From Hydractinia symbiolongicarpus (taxonomy: Eukaryota; Cnidaria; Hydrozoa; Anthoathecata; Hydractiniidae): a DNA stretch of 60,000 nt. The position numbers and the translations under genes are program-made. The notes below the pieces were generated by a model that saw only the letters and a program-made list of their open reading frames with translations, searched no databases and was not told the DNA's origin. Shown piece after piece: positions 49,197-60,000 of the stretch (positions are counted from its first letter, which is position 1; the number at the start of each line of letters is the position of its first letter). The stretch covers positions 24,182,001 to 24,242,000 of the forward strand of contig NC_079884.1 of assembly GCF_029227915.1 (NCBI RefSeq). Reading direction: 5' to 3'.

Positions 49197-49386
49197 CTAG
49201 TCGTTAACCCGTGGAAAAATCCACGGGGCGGCCCGTCGCGTTCGCTCGACCTTTAAATTTACCCGTCGCAACAAAGTGGATAAAAATATATCGCATTTGA
49301 TATTCGTGCGCATTTTAAAAATTTCGTGTTTCCGTTACGGGGTGCCGCTTTCGCGGACACACAGACTAAAGACGGCTATTATAGGA
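49197..49386 (-). mobile_element. Helitron-like element, subtype B, upstream member of a tandem pair
   Basis: On the minus strand an A precedes TCCTATAATAGCCG. The body is TGTGTGTCCGCGAAAGCGGC. The 3' hairpin is CCCGTGGATTTTTCCACGGG, then TTAACGACTAG. It shares its body with 1436-1541. Confidence 0.72.
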
Positions 49387-49391
49387 TATCC

Positions 49392-52300
49392 TCTTCTTTT
49401 TTTTTTTTGCCAAAAGAAATTTACATACAACTATTTCAAAATTACAGATACAAGTTCTACATACACATAAGTACAAGTATAAATTTCTACAGTGGGATAT
49501 CTATATATACATAAGTGTATCACGTACGTAGAATAGAATGGGAGGAGTAAGTAAAAGACTATGCAGTCTTATCATCTCACACCTTACATAGCCGTCATTA
49601 AAAAGAGCGTCAAATAAAAATTGATAATTAAAAACTTAATAAAATATTAAATGTTATGTTAAATAAAAGAAAGCGTTTAATTATCACACGTAGTGTTGTT
49701 TCAGAAGAAGACTTGTTCGTTATTACTTCGTGACAGCTGATTTCTTAGTGCAAGTTTAAATTGTTTTGTAGATGGAATGCTTCTTATCTCATCGTTTAGA
49801 AGCATGCTCCAGAGTTTTGGGCCTCGGTTTGATATTGAAAATTTTGTTACATTAAATATAATTTTTGGCCGGAGGAAATTATTACCAGAAAATTTAGTTA
49901 AGTATTTATGTTGAACTTTCTTAAATAATGTAATAAATATAACTGGTGCTATTAAATTTTCAATCTTATACATGAAAACAAGGACTTGAAAAATGTTTAG
50001 CTGGCATACATTAAGAATACCCAGTTCTTTTAGCAGTGCTCTAGAATGGGAACATTTATTCTGTCGTAATATAATCCTACTGGCATGTTTTGCTGAATGT
50101 GCAGTTTTTTTAATTTTGTTATATTAGTGCTACCCCATGCAATGTTTGCATAATCTAAATAGCAGTGTATAAAGGAAAAATATATGCTTCTTAAGCAGTT
50201 CTTATTTAAAGCGAAACTGGATTCCTAAGCTTTTGGAAATTTTGTTTTCCACTAATTTAGTATGTTCTCTGCAAGTTAAATTTTCGTCCAGGAGTACTCC
50301 AAGAAATTTCATTGAATATTCTCTTCTTATGTTTACATGATCAATAACTAATCCGGGTAACCTAAGAGGTATTTCATCTTTTTTACTAAGTTTGTGAAAA
50401 AGGTATATCTAGTTTTTGAAAGGGATAATTTATTCGCTTTAAACCGATCAGCCAATTTAGTCAATTCTAGGTTAAGAGTTTCAAAAAGTACTATTATATC
50501 TTTATGAGTAATGAATATATTTGTATCATCAGCAAATAAAATTAAATTTAAGAGACTACATCCTCTAAATATATCATTGATATAGATAAGAAACATAACA
50601 GTGGTCCTAAAATTGACCCTTGAGGTACTTTACATGTTATAATCCTGTAGTTAGCATTTCCTTCGTCATAAGAAATATATCATTTTATTTCGAAGAGGTA
50701 GTTATTGAACCATGCGAGACATGTATTTCTTATGCCATAATATTTTAGTTTGTCTAATAGAATCTCATGGTTGACTGTATCGAATGCCTTATTGAGATCA
50801 ATAAAGACCCCAATTGTAAATTTATTCTCATCAAAGGCTTGAAATATCTCTTGACTCCACTGAATGATTGCGTGATCAGTTAAATGACCTGCTTGAAATC
50901 CAAATTGCTTATTATACAAAATATCGTTATTGTTCAAGAAAGAATAAACTCTGTTGTACATGATTCTCTCTAAAATCTTCGAGAAGCAGGGGAGTATTGA
51001 AATTGGTCTGTAGTTAAATGCTTTATAAACATCTTCTGCTTTAAAGACTGGGACAACTCTAGCTATTTTTAACTTTTTAGGAATAATGCCTGTAATTAGA
51101 GATGAAGTAAATATATGCAGTAGTGGAGATTTTAGTTCATTGAAACAGCTCTTTAAGACATTGCTGCTGATTTGATCAAAGCCAGGACTTTTGTTGTTTT
51201 TAAAGAATAAAATCCTGCTTCTAGTTCCTCCCCACTTAGCTCTTCTTTCTCCATTTCATTATCATGATATGACAAATACGATTTAAAGAATTTTGCACTG
51301 TGACCTATTATCGACGCCAAGGTCGGCTCCACTTTAGTGAAGGAATTGTTAAATTCTTCAGCTATAAAAGATGGTTCTTCAATTTCATTTTCGTCGTTTA
51401 CAAGTTTTGAAGGAAAATTATTACTTCTAATTTTTATTTTACCAATCACTTCCCTGATTATAATTCCATGTTTTTCTTGCATTATGTTTGTATTTATTAA
51501 TTTGTTCATTGAAGTAAAAATTCTTAGCACGCTTTTTTATTAATTCAAAAAGGTTTTTATAATTTTGTATACAGTGTTTCATTCCTGTAGGTTTTCTTTT
51601 TTGAATATTTTTCTTATGGTTTTTTTTTTTTTTTGGATTTTTGGAGGCCCCTAGTCATCCAGGAATTTAAGAATGTTTTAGTCTTAATAAAACTTAATTT
51701 CTTAATTTTTAGTCTTAAAAACTTAATTTCTTCTGGAAATATCGCATCATAACTTTCCAAAAAAATTTTCAGAAAGCTATCATATGCGTCATTTGCATCC
51801 TCCCCTTTTACCACGTCGTCCCATTTTACCTTAGCCAATAAATACTTAAATAATGTTATTGTATTTTCATTTATTTTTCGCGTTTTTATTTTTACATGGT
51901 TTGACTGTTTAGCAAAGTTTGTATTGGACGTGATAAAGATGGGAAAATGATCAGAGATGTCTGTTTTGATAATACCTGAATATAGTTCTTTGTCGCAAAA
52001 TGCATTTGTTATGATGTGATCAACTACTGTGGCGTTTTGTTTAGTTACCCAGGTTGGTTTATTTATGAGAGGATGATACCAAGTTTGAAATATAAAGTTA
52101 AAGAAACACTGGATGTTTTTGTTTGTTTCGTAATCAAGTGTATTGAGGTTAAGATCCCCCTAGCTCTGTTCTTTTTTTATACAATAGAAAGTTATGAATA
52201 AACACACACACGCCACCACCCGCCTTGTTAGAGTTTCTAATTTGATGAATCACCGAGTAATTACACAATTGAAAATTTGAATTGTTTTTTGTCTTCATCA

Positions 52301-52470
52301 CGACACCAAGTTTCAGTAAGACAAATTATTTTAAAAAGAAAATTTAGAGTGTGTAGTGTTCTAATGTTGAGATGTAGTATAGAAAAGGAATCATTTTTGA
52401 CGTATGCAAAAATATTGTGTGAATTGAGAAAATATTTTGTATTAATGTGTTTGGACAATGTACAGTTATA
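49392..52470 (-). mobile_element. LINE-C: decayed APE-type LINE
   Basis: Broken frames in order on the minus strand are: endonuclease start (FSILHLNIRTL, CLTETWC; about 52261-52410), a linker region (51614-51838), the RT N-terminal region (51153-51530), RT core (NKQFGFQAGHLTDHAI, GVFIDLNKAFDTVNHEILL; 50680-50961), the FADDT motif (50348-50596) and a C-terminal region (NRGPKLWSMLLNDEIRS; 49701-49973). Stops and frame changes separate them. The 3' end appears to be the poly-T (poly-A in element sense) at 49395-49408, unlike the CTTA tails of LINE-A and LINE-B. Confidence 0.8.
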
Positions 52471-52876
52471 ATAATTTAAGTCTGTCCTTAATGGCGTTAT
52501 TTCTTCATTGTTGGCGTTAAAAGGGCCGGTGTAAAAAGGACCGATAAGGTATTGAAAAGAAATATTTTACACAAAATGAGGTAATTTTGTAAACCTTTGA
52601 TTTCTAAGTAAACCTAAGAAAAATTTGGTCGGGGAATATTTTAGTCAGTTAAGATTTGTTTTTCACAATCCAATCCATTTTCTTTAAATCTGATAAAGAT
52701 TTTTCTGATAAAGCAGGACAAGGGGTGCAATGTCGTTTAGAAAACACATAATGTAGTTTTTGTTGACATCGTTATTATAAAACATTCTGACAAAAATCAA
52801 GCCTTTACTGTTTCTTTAAAATGGGATAGCTCCTCCTTCCTAGGACCCTCTTTTATTATCTTTATTATTGATAATA
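52471..52876. other. Unassigned sequence upstream of LINE-C
   Basis: It may include the decayed LINE-C 5' part. No frame, repeat or motif recognised. Confidence 0.35.
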
Positions 52877-52995
52877 TTTACCCAGGGTAGCCTCTCCAGG
52901 TCCTATTGGTACTGCTATTAACGAGGGTCCTACGAAGGGGTCCTATTGTATTCAAAGCTTTCGTTCGAGCTACGAAAGTCATGCAAGCACAGCTA
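52877..52995 (-). mobile_element. tRNA-derived SINE, 3' half only
   Basis: TTTACCCAGGGTAGCCTCTC, then TGGTACTGCTATTAACG and GAGCTACGAAAGTCATGC match the body and tail of 47138-47428 in the same orientation. The tRNA-like head is missing. Confidence 0.7.
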
Positions 52996-55900
52996 TATTA
53001 CTAGATAAAGTTAAGGATAAAATAAAATACTTTCGACATGAGTTGACTCCTGTTCCACATAAGGAAACCAAACAAAGCATCTGTGGCAGACTACTTACAC
53101 ACAAATGATGGTTTATGGTCATCTAAAAGAAAACCGTAACTATTGGAGATTAAGACACAAAGACTCTTCGACTGTTAAAAATTATTCCTGAACTAAATAT
53201 GCTGCACCAACGACAAAAAGGCACATTTCATTTTGAGATTGTTTTATTTAGGTTGAGTAAAACGGCCGTTTGGAAAGATATAAGAACCTATCTAGGAAGT
53301 AAAAGACGGCCCGAAAAGTAAACATTATTTTAAAACTCATCTACATTTTAAGAATATAAAAATCTGGAAGAGTTGGATTTCAGATTGAAAGAAATAAAGC
53401 CCCTCTGCAACAGAACATGACACAAAATTAAGGCAAACGTTTTAGTGACTCGATGGTTTTGCAAAAGTCTAATAACACCATAACGAATGAAAACTTATGA
53501 AGTAATGTGTTGAAAGTCATCCTTATTCACCTCAAGATTTTATTCCAACAACACCACTTCGTCCTATAAGAAGTTGATACGTCTTATCCGTTTGAAACAG
53601 ACAACATCATGCTCAACATGATCCAAGGAAATCTGTTAGATCTCGTGGTAACATATTGTTGTACCGTCAACAAAAAAGATGTTCAGGAAAATGTGCTTAA
53701 CAAAGGTGATTTACTTAAGACAGAGGAGATGACAAAATTCCGCGACAGAAAATCAGTGAATCTGATCCAGGAAAACCACGTAGATTTGGCGGGAAAGGAT
53801 TTCCAATGCACATCAAGGAGAAACAGGACATGATGATTATGGACCAAACAGTCTGCTAGACCTTGCACTTAAACGTCTGCAATATCGCCATTTTAACATT
53901 GCAAAAAATGCAGCGTATACATACTGACAAGAGGAACAAGAAGGTAAAATATAGAAAGAAATGAAAAAAAGAAAGAAATGATTTTCAATATTAAAAATTT
54001 TCAAGAAAAGAAAAACCGTAATGACGAACAAGATGATGGGGACAATAGGTACGCAGTGAACTTTAAACTACGTGAAAAAATGCAGATTTTCTGACTACAA
54101 ATTGAATGAGGACTTTAGCAAGATTATGGGTCAAAAGGACGTATCAAAAAAGGGAAAAAAATTACTTTATCAAAAGTCTGGGCCAATATTTCGAAGTCTC
54201 GAATAAGTCAACAAAGAAATAATGAAGAAATAGGTTATATAGAAAAAACGAAAAAACAGTTTATTGCTATTAGAGAGAAATAAATACAAATGTCGAAGAC
54301 AAATTTGATAGCAGTTATGCCTTAAACAATAAGATTGGGACGTTCATCAGTAAAGACAGCGACGGTGAGAGTTTTAATGTCAGTAGACAGTCTCCAATAA
54401 AATAACTTGCACTTTTTTAAAAAGGAAACAGGAAAAACCTTTTTCGCATATTCAGCTTGGAGTTGTTTTAATTTTGCTCTTTTCAAGCCTTTTTAACGCT
54501 ATAAAAATGTCCCGATAAAAAAGTTTTAGTAAAAGTATTAGTATTCTGATAAAAAAGTATTGGTATAAAACTATTTTCTAAAAAGATATATTTATTTTCT
54601 TTTATAAGCACATTCTAATGCTATCTTGGAGGAAGAAAAACAGTATTTCCTCCTCCAAAATGCTACAAATGCTAAATCTAGAAAGAATAGAACAATCGTT
54701 ATCCAAAGAATATACACAAACTAACTCCTGATAGCAATGAAAGAAACAAATTCGCGTAAAAATGATACAAAGCAGAATATAATAGTGTTTCAAATAAGTA
54801 TAAAGGTTAAGTTAAATACAATGTACAAAATATTATAAAGCCCGGTTATGAGAAATGATGCGTAGGTATTTTATCATACGACGATTGCGGTGTTGTCATC
54901 TACGCTACGCAAAATTCTGGCGTTTTTGTAACGATATCGTCTTGGCTGAAGTGAAGCAGAATGTCCTCCAAAATGCTGAATTACCGAAACACGCACAATA
55001 ACCTCTTATTTTTTAAGAATTTCCTAAAATTGGGATTACAAGATGTTAAATGTCCTTTGATTCCATCCTTTAACCCTACTATTTGTTCACTGCAATTCCT
55101 CTTCAGTTCTATGGAACATGCTACAAAGATCGATACTAAACACAGGCGGTCAACGAAGTACATTGCTCCTAAATCTGCCAATGAATTTGTCTTCAAAATA
55201 CTCAAGAGGGTCATCTGTATCCCAACTGGAATTATTACAAATTTCAGTTTATAGCACGTCATAAGGACCCATCTCCTACTTACCTATAAGCCAATATCGT
55301 TTAACACCATCACTGGTACGCTCACAGTAAAAAAGCGATAAAATTATATAGCGCAGGATTTATATTCGGAAGATTACGGTAATCAAGCAAAGACAAATAG
55401 AAGACGTTAAAGCTATGATAAAAAACTTGATGACTTTTTCCAAAGAACGTAATATTTCCTGAAGTATACAGATAAAAAACGAAAAAAGAAACTATTAAGA
55501 GACGCGATTCATGCGTTAATTATTTACTAATTCGGACAAATCTTATATGATGAGAAACCGATTAGAAAACGTAAGAAGAGTTATAAAAGGTCGTTTTTTT
55601 CCCTTTTATCCCTTAGACGAAACTTGGTGGAAGATCGGTCATAAACTGTCCTATAGTTAGACCGTCATCATTTCTTAGTAGTATTTTGTTGTGAAAAATA
55701 CTCCCAAATTTTAGAAAGAGGGTGATTTAAGAAACCAAACGCTGCCAAACGCGAAGCATTTACAATCCTTGTCAAAATATGTTTAGACAAGACAGCTAAT
55801 TTCGAATTCGCCGCCACAAGTAATTGCGTAGGCTATTTCTATATTAGGTTCACGCATTATGAACTTGTCTATGTTCAAAGCGGACTCGGACTCAGGATCT

Positions 55901-57177
55901 TAGATTATTTCGTTAAGTCCAAACTCTTAAAAAAATGTGCTAATTCTTGCTAACGTCAGCAAGGTCATTTCCCACGAATTTTCCACGCGAGCGTGCTAGA
56001 GAATGCGACTAGAAAATTTTTAAAGCTGTCAGCCTGGTCTACGTGTGGGTGCGCATGGCATTCTCGACCAAAAGAGCTGTTTGAGATAAACTCGAAGCTG
56101 CTTTCGAGGTTTTAATCTCAAATCAAAGAGCTTTGGGGACAAAAATGTGTGCATGGACGTATATTAGAAATTTGTCTAGCATGGCAAACTTCAAAAAAAA
56201 GCAAAAAACGTAGTATCATTGACTGTATAACGTTCCTGTCCATAATAAAAAAATGACAACAAAATGCCCGGCAACTCAAATCCTAAATAAAATGCTAATT
56301 CCTTTTTTTAAAAAAATTGTTGCGAGATTCGGTCATTGAATTTTGTATTGAATAAACTTTCAATAACACAAGTTGTTAAGTAATGGTATACCCATTAAAG
56401 AGAAAAAAATGATTTAGCAGCTTTCCCCCAGAAAGGGTCGTGGAATAACAATTAGATTTCAAACTTGTGTCCAGTACATCTTTTACAGAAATGTATTTGC
56501 TATACATTTTACAATTTTAAATAAAATAACTTAATTTTAGGTATCCCAGTGCTTTTTGGCTTTTCATTGAGGACACTAAAGACAACATCCTACTACTTTT
56601 CGAAAAGCGGAAAGAGAACTGGGAACGAAGTTAAAAACAGGCTTGTGAACATTATACCAGTGCGATGGAGGGTGGAGAGGAGAATTGGAAAACAAATGAT
56701 GGCAGTTGAAGCTGTGTACTAATAATATTGGTGAACCCTGAACTTTGTAGCTATATGTGAAGTGAATGTTCTTTTCTTTGAATTACTATAGTAAAGCTAG
56801 CTGCTATTTTTATCCTTCCCAACTGATAATCTAAAAGACCGATATGAAATTTATAATTCCTGCGTTAAGATAACAAAAAATGGAGTAGTAAAAAGTAGTG
56901 GGGTGTGATGGTGAAAAAGTCTAATGTAAAATCTTTTGATATATCGCTAAAGCGATTGTTTTTTTAATATTCATACTTATAATCATGAAGGCTATTGTTT
57001 TTAAGATTTGGGCAGCCAGACATATCTATGCATTTAAGTGAAATTCACAACTTTTTGCAACTCTATTATTGTGAAATTCTTAGCTATCAGAGCTAGCCTA
57101 GCCAACTAGCCAGCTAGCTAACTAGTAGCCTCTAGAGAATAGCAGGTATGCTAGACTAGCTATCTGGGAAACATCAA
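52996..57177. other. Large unassigned region
   Basis: About 4.2 kb of AT-rich DNA. Between 53540 and 55650 it reads like decayed coding sequence: many short plus-strand frames rich in Lys, Glu and Asn, including 53609-53833, and 54961-55254 with a 93-codon frame opposite it. None resembles a family I know. An imperfect hairpin lies at about 56069-56139. No splice-consistent gene could be assembled. Confidence 0.4.
56069..56139. repeat. Imperfect palindrome, possible MITE
   Basis: CCAAAAGAGCTGTTTGAGAT with CTCGAAGC at left is matched by the inverted GCTTTCGAGG and ATCTCAAATCAAAGAGCTTTGG at right, with small bulges. Confidence 0.45.
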
Positions 57178-57325
57178 GGCGATTGGTAGCTCAGAGCTAC
57201 TGATCCCTTTGAGCTCTTGGCTCACATATCCAAGAGGCCATGAGGTTGATCCTTGAAGTCTGTTGTCTGTTGCTGGGCAAAAGTTTAGATTTTCGTAGCT
57301 CAAATGAGAGCTAGTGTATAATTTA
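57178..57325 (+). mobile_element. Diverged SINE-like segment
   Basis: A tRNA-like head (ATTGGTAGCTCAGAGCTACT, then GAGGTTGATCCTTG as a B-box-like element) is followed by TTTCGTAGCTCAAATGAGAGC. That last word is shared with the body of the SINE family at 4499-4800 (TTTCGTAGCTCAAATGGGAGC). Probably a related subfamily or chimera. Confidence 0.45.
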
Positions 57326-58129
57326 CGTGATTACATAAACAACGGCTCTAGTGACAATCTGGCAACTCCACTCACTATATAACTCTAGGGTTGTGAATAT
57401 AAGTCAACCTTGAAAAAATGCCAGTAAATCGGACATTGTCGAGAAAAAAGGAATTGGCTGAAACGTCTTAGTTGCATGATTTACGTCTCAATTCTGTGAT
57501 GTGTTTATTTCAATGTGAGATCCACTGGAATTATTTTTAAAATTATGCAGTGGACAGGTTTTTTTTTAAATATATAACCTGCGAACAGTGTTTTGTATGG
57601 TACTGTAACATAAGTATGAGAAGAACGCCTAGGTGTAGAAGCAAAATAAGGCCACCGTTGAAAATATGTTTGGTTAGCGTCATTTCTAATTACAAAAGTG
57701 AGTCGGTCGGTTGGATAAAAATTTTTCCCAAAAAATTACAAAAATACTATATTTCGCAGCCATATTTTGTTATTCGTTTTTAATGTACGCCAGCTGCATT
57801 TTTAGACTCCGTTTCAATTTCAATTTTTGTCAGTCAATGTTGTTCCGATGGTTTTCGCTTGTATTGCTGTATAAGTGCGAACAGGAAAATATAGCACTGA
57901 GTAGTGCAGCGCAGTCCCCTGTCGAAATACCATTCGGACGTAACAACCATAATTCGGAGAATCGCTGAAAAGGTAAATGGTGGATTTTGTTGTCGAAGAT
58001 TGTTCGTGGATTGTTTGGTTTATTTTTCACAAATTTACTGACTCCCCAACTCGTCTTTCGCCTTTCAAAGTGAAACACTTTAAAACCGCTAATATTTTTT
58101 TTAATTTACATTACAATCCCTAAGAGAAT
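57326..58129. other. Unassigned sequence before LINE-D
   Basis: Only short overlapping frames on both strands; no recognised repeat or gene. Confidence 0.4.
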
Positions 58130-60000
58130 TTAATTCCTTTTTAACACCAATCTTTAGTAAAACTAACCTTGAAAACAAAACTTTAATTCTTATGGGAGAT
58201 TTCAACATTGATCTTTTGTAAGTAGAAGAAGACCCCAAATTACCTCATTTCTTGACCTTGTAACCTCAAATTTCCTTCAACCTCATATTACTCTCCCAAG
58301 TCGCATAACTTCAACTTCAAAAACAATAATCGACAACATATACATGTCCATGTCCAATCATAAAACTATTTCAGGAAACCTAATATCAAGTTTCTCTGAT
58401 CATCTACCACAATTTCTACTATTATATTCTCATTACCAGACCAGTAAAATTACCACCAAACAACACTATAGTGACTGGAAAATTTTTGATGAAGCTGAAA
58501 AAGTTATCCAATAAAAATTGGGATCAGGTTTTTGATTTTAACGATGTAAATAGTTCTTTTAATTCTTTTAACATATTTTTTGATAATAATTTAAATACTT
58601 TTGCTTCCCTTAAATTGATGACTAAAAAACAAATCAAAACGAAATCTAAGCCATGGATTACTGCAGGAATAAGGGAGGCTATATCAAAGCGAAATAAACT
58701 ATTAAAAATTTTTATTAAAACAACAAACCTAATCCACAAATCTAACATCCGTAATCAATACAAGCAGTGCGGAAGCCGTATAGTCAATTCGTAACAGTAA
58801 AAAAAACCATTTCACAAGATACTTTAAAATAAATTTAAACAATACAAAAATTATCTTGAAAGGGATAAATAATATTTTAAACTAAGTAGACAACAAAATA
58901 ATAACAACGATCCCCTTCTTATTTCTAATAGTTTTAATAAACATTTTACAAATATTGCTGATAAAATAAGAAATAAAAAACCCCTATAAATAAACACTTT
59001 TCCTCCAAAATAGCAACCCTAATTCTTTTTTCTTCTTGCCAGTAGACACTGAAGAAATTGTAAAAGTAATAAAAACCCTGAACATCAGTAAATTGGTCAA
59101 TGTAGCCAACGAAATCTCACTTGCATTAACTAAAATAATCAACTTCCTTTTCAAACATACACCTATTCTGACCTTCTTAAAACAGTTGAAGTCATACCTG
59201 TTTATATAAAAAGGCTCACCACTAGATGTAAATAATTATAGACCAATATCTTTGCTCTCTAATGTTGATGAAGTTTATGAAAAAATTGTTTACTTGCATC
59301 TCATCTCATCTCTTGATAAATTACTAATAACCAATTTGGCTTCAGAAATAAACACTTAACTAACCATGGCTTAATCAGTCTAATTGAAAACATTAGAAAA
59401 CAACTTGACTCTGGAAATTTTTTTTTGGAATTTTTATGGAGTTTTGAAAAGCCTTTAATACCGTTGACCACAACATCTATTGGGTAAAATGCAACACTAT
59501 GGCATTCGTGGACTAGCAAACTCTTGGTTTAAATCTTATCCTACTAACCAAAGGCAATTTGTTTTTATTTCTCGAAATAATTCTTCCAAATTAGAAATTT
59601 TTCATGGGGTGCCCCAGGGATTGGTCCTCTACTCTTCTTGATTTATATTAATGAACTCCTAAACTGAATTTACTATAGTGATGTTTTTCACTTTGTAGAC
59701 TACACCAGTCTATTATGCTCTAGTCCCACTTTGAAAACCATTAAGAAAAGAGTAAATATTGATCTAAAACTTCTATGCCACTGGTTGCCAAAACCGAGGT
59801 TATTCTTTTTAGGCATCCCAATAAATCAACCAGCTATGATGTTAAACTTAAACTAAATGGCAAAACACTATCATTTTCCACTTGCGTTATCTTGGGGTTA
59901 TTATTGACTCTCACTTAATTTTGTCACTTCATATAAAAAAACTTTGCTACCAAAATTTGCAGAAGTAATGGAGCAATTTCCAAACTCTGTCATTATGTTC
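58130..60000 (+). mobile_element. LINE-D: decayed, 5'-truncated relative of LINE-B (cut by window edge)
   Basis: It begins inside the endonuclease (LILMGDFNID, LPSRITSTSKTIIDNIY, SDHLPQFLL) and runs through the linker (KTKSKPWITAGIREAISKRN). RT remnants are NNYRPISLLSNV, FGFRNKH, HGVPQGL and RYLGVIIDSHL. Most words match LINE-B (SKPWITKGICKSITIRDK, NNYRPISLLSNI, KYLGITLDKHL). Several stops and frameshifts are present. It continues past the right edge. Confidence 0.8.

Overview
This is AT-rich nuclear DNA from an animal. It carries two conserved, many-exon genes on the minus strand and a dense mix of LINEs, SINEs, Helitron-like elements, a hAT remnant and foldback elements. There is no sign of bacterial or organellar sequence, and the standard code reads through both genes. 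The repeat mix and compact GT-AG introns fit an early-branching invertebrate; I think a cnidarian, possibly a hydrozoan, but that is inference.

Region 1 (1-8508, minus): REV1, the Y-family translesion deoxycytidyl transferase. Twelve exons could be joined in phase from the start codon to the window edge. They cover the BRCT domain, the whole polymerase core and the first ubiquitin-binding motif; the C-terminus is outside the window. One intron is a GC-AG intron. Introns hold Helitron-like, SINE and tRNA-like sequences.

Region 2 (9948-32477, minus): SETDB1, the H3K9 methyltransferase. It is complete in 31 phase-consistent exons (5097 nt, 1698 residues): SUMO-interacting motif, Tudor domains, MBD, pre-SET, split SET with a long acidic/serine-rich insert, and post-SET. 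A symmetric 84-residue exon between Tudor and MBD looks like an added helical, possibly HTH, module. Introns hold a tRNA-cored foldback element, two very strong short hairpins, a G-quadruplex motif, SINEs and Helitron-like copies.

Region 3 (33937-44975): two long LINEs lying tail to tail. LINE-A (plus) encodes an SGNH esterase, membrane-spanning segments, a 2A-like motif, an APE endonuclease and a reverse transcriptase; it is broken by one frameshift and one stop. LINE-B (minus) has one intact 1277-codon frame joining an L1-ORF1p-like module to endonuclease and reverse transcriptase. They differ in ORF1 but share a 60-bp 5' leader and a CTTA-type 3' tail.

Region 4 (44976-60000): repeat graveyard with no recognised host gene. 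It holds Helitron-like copies (one end-to-end pair), a MITE, SINE copies, a hAT remnant with terminal inverted repeats, a decayed LINE (49392-52470), a small LINE scrap, a large unassigned stretch (53000-57170) and a decayed LINE-B relative running off the right edge.

The genes are not an operon. One functional link is notable: SETDB1 silences retroelements in animals, and the LINE-A promoter lies head to head with its 5' end, about 1.5 kb away.
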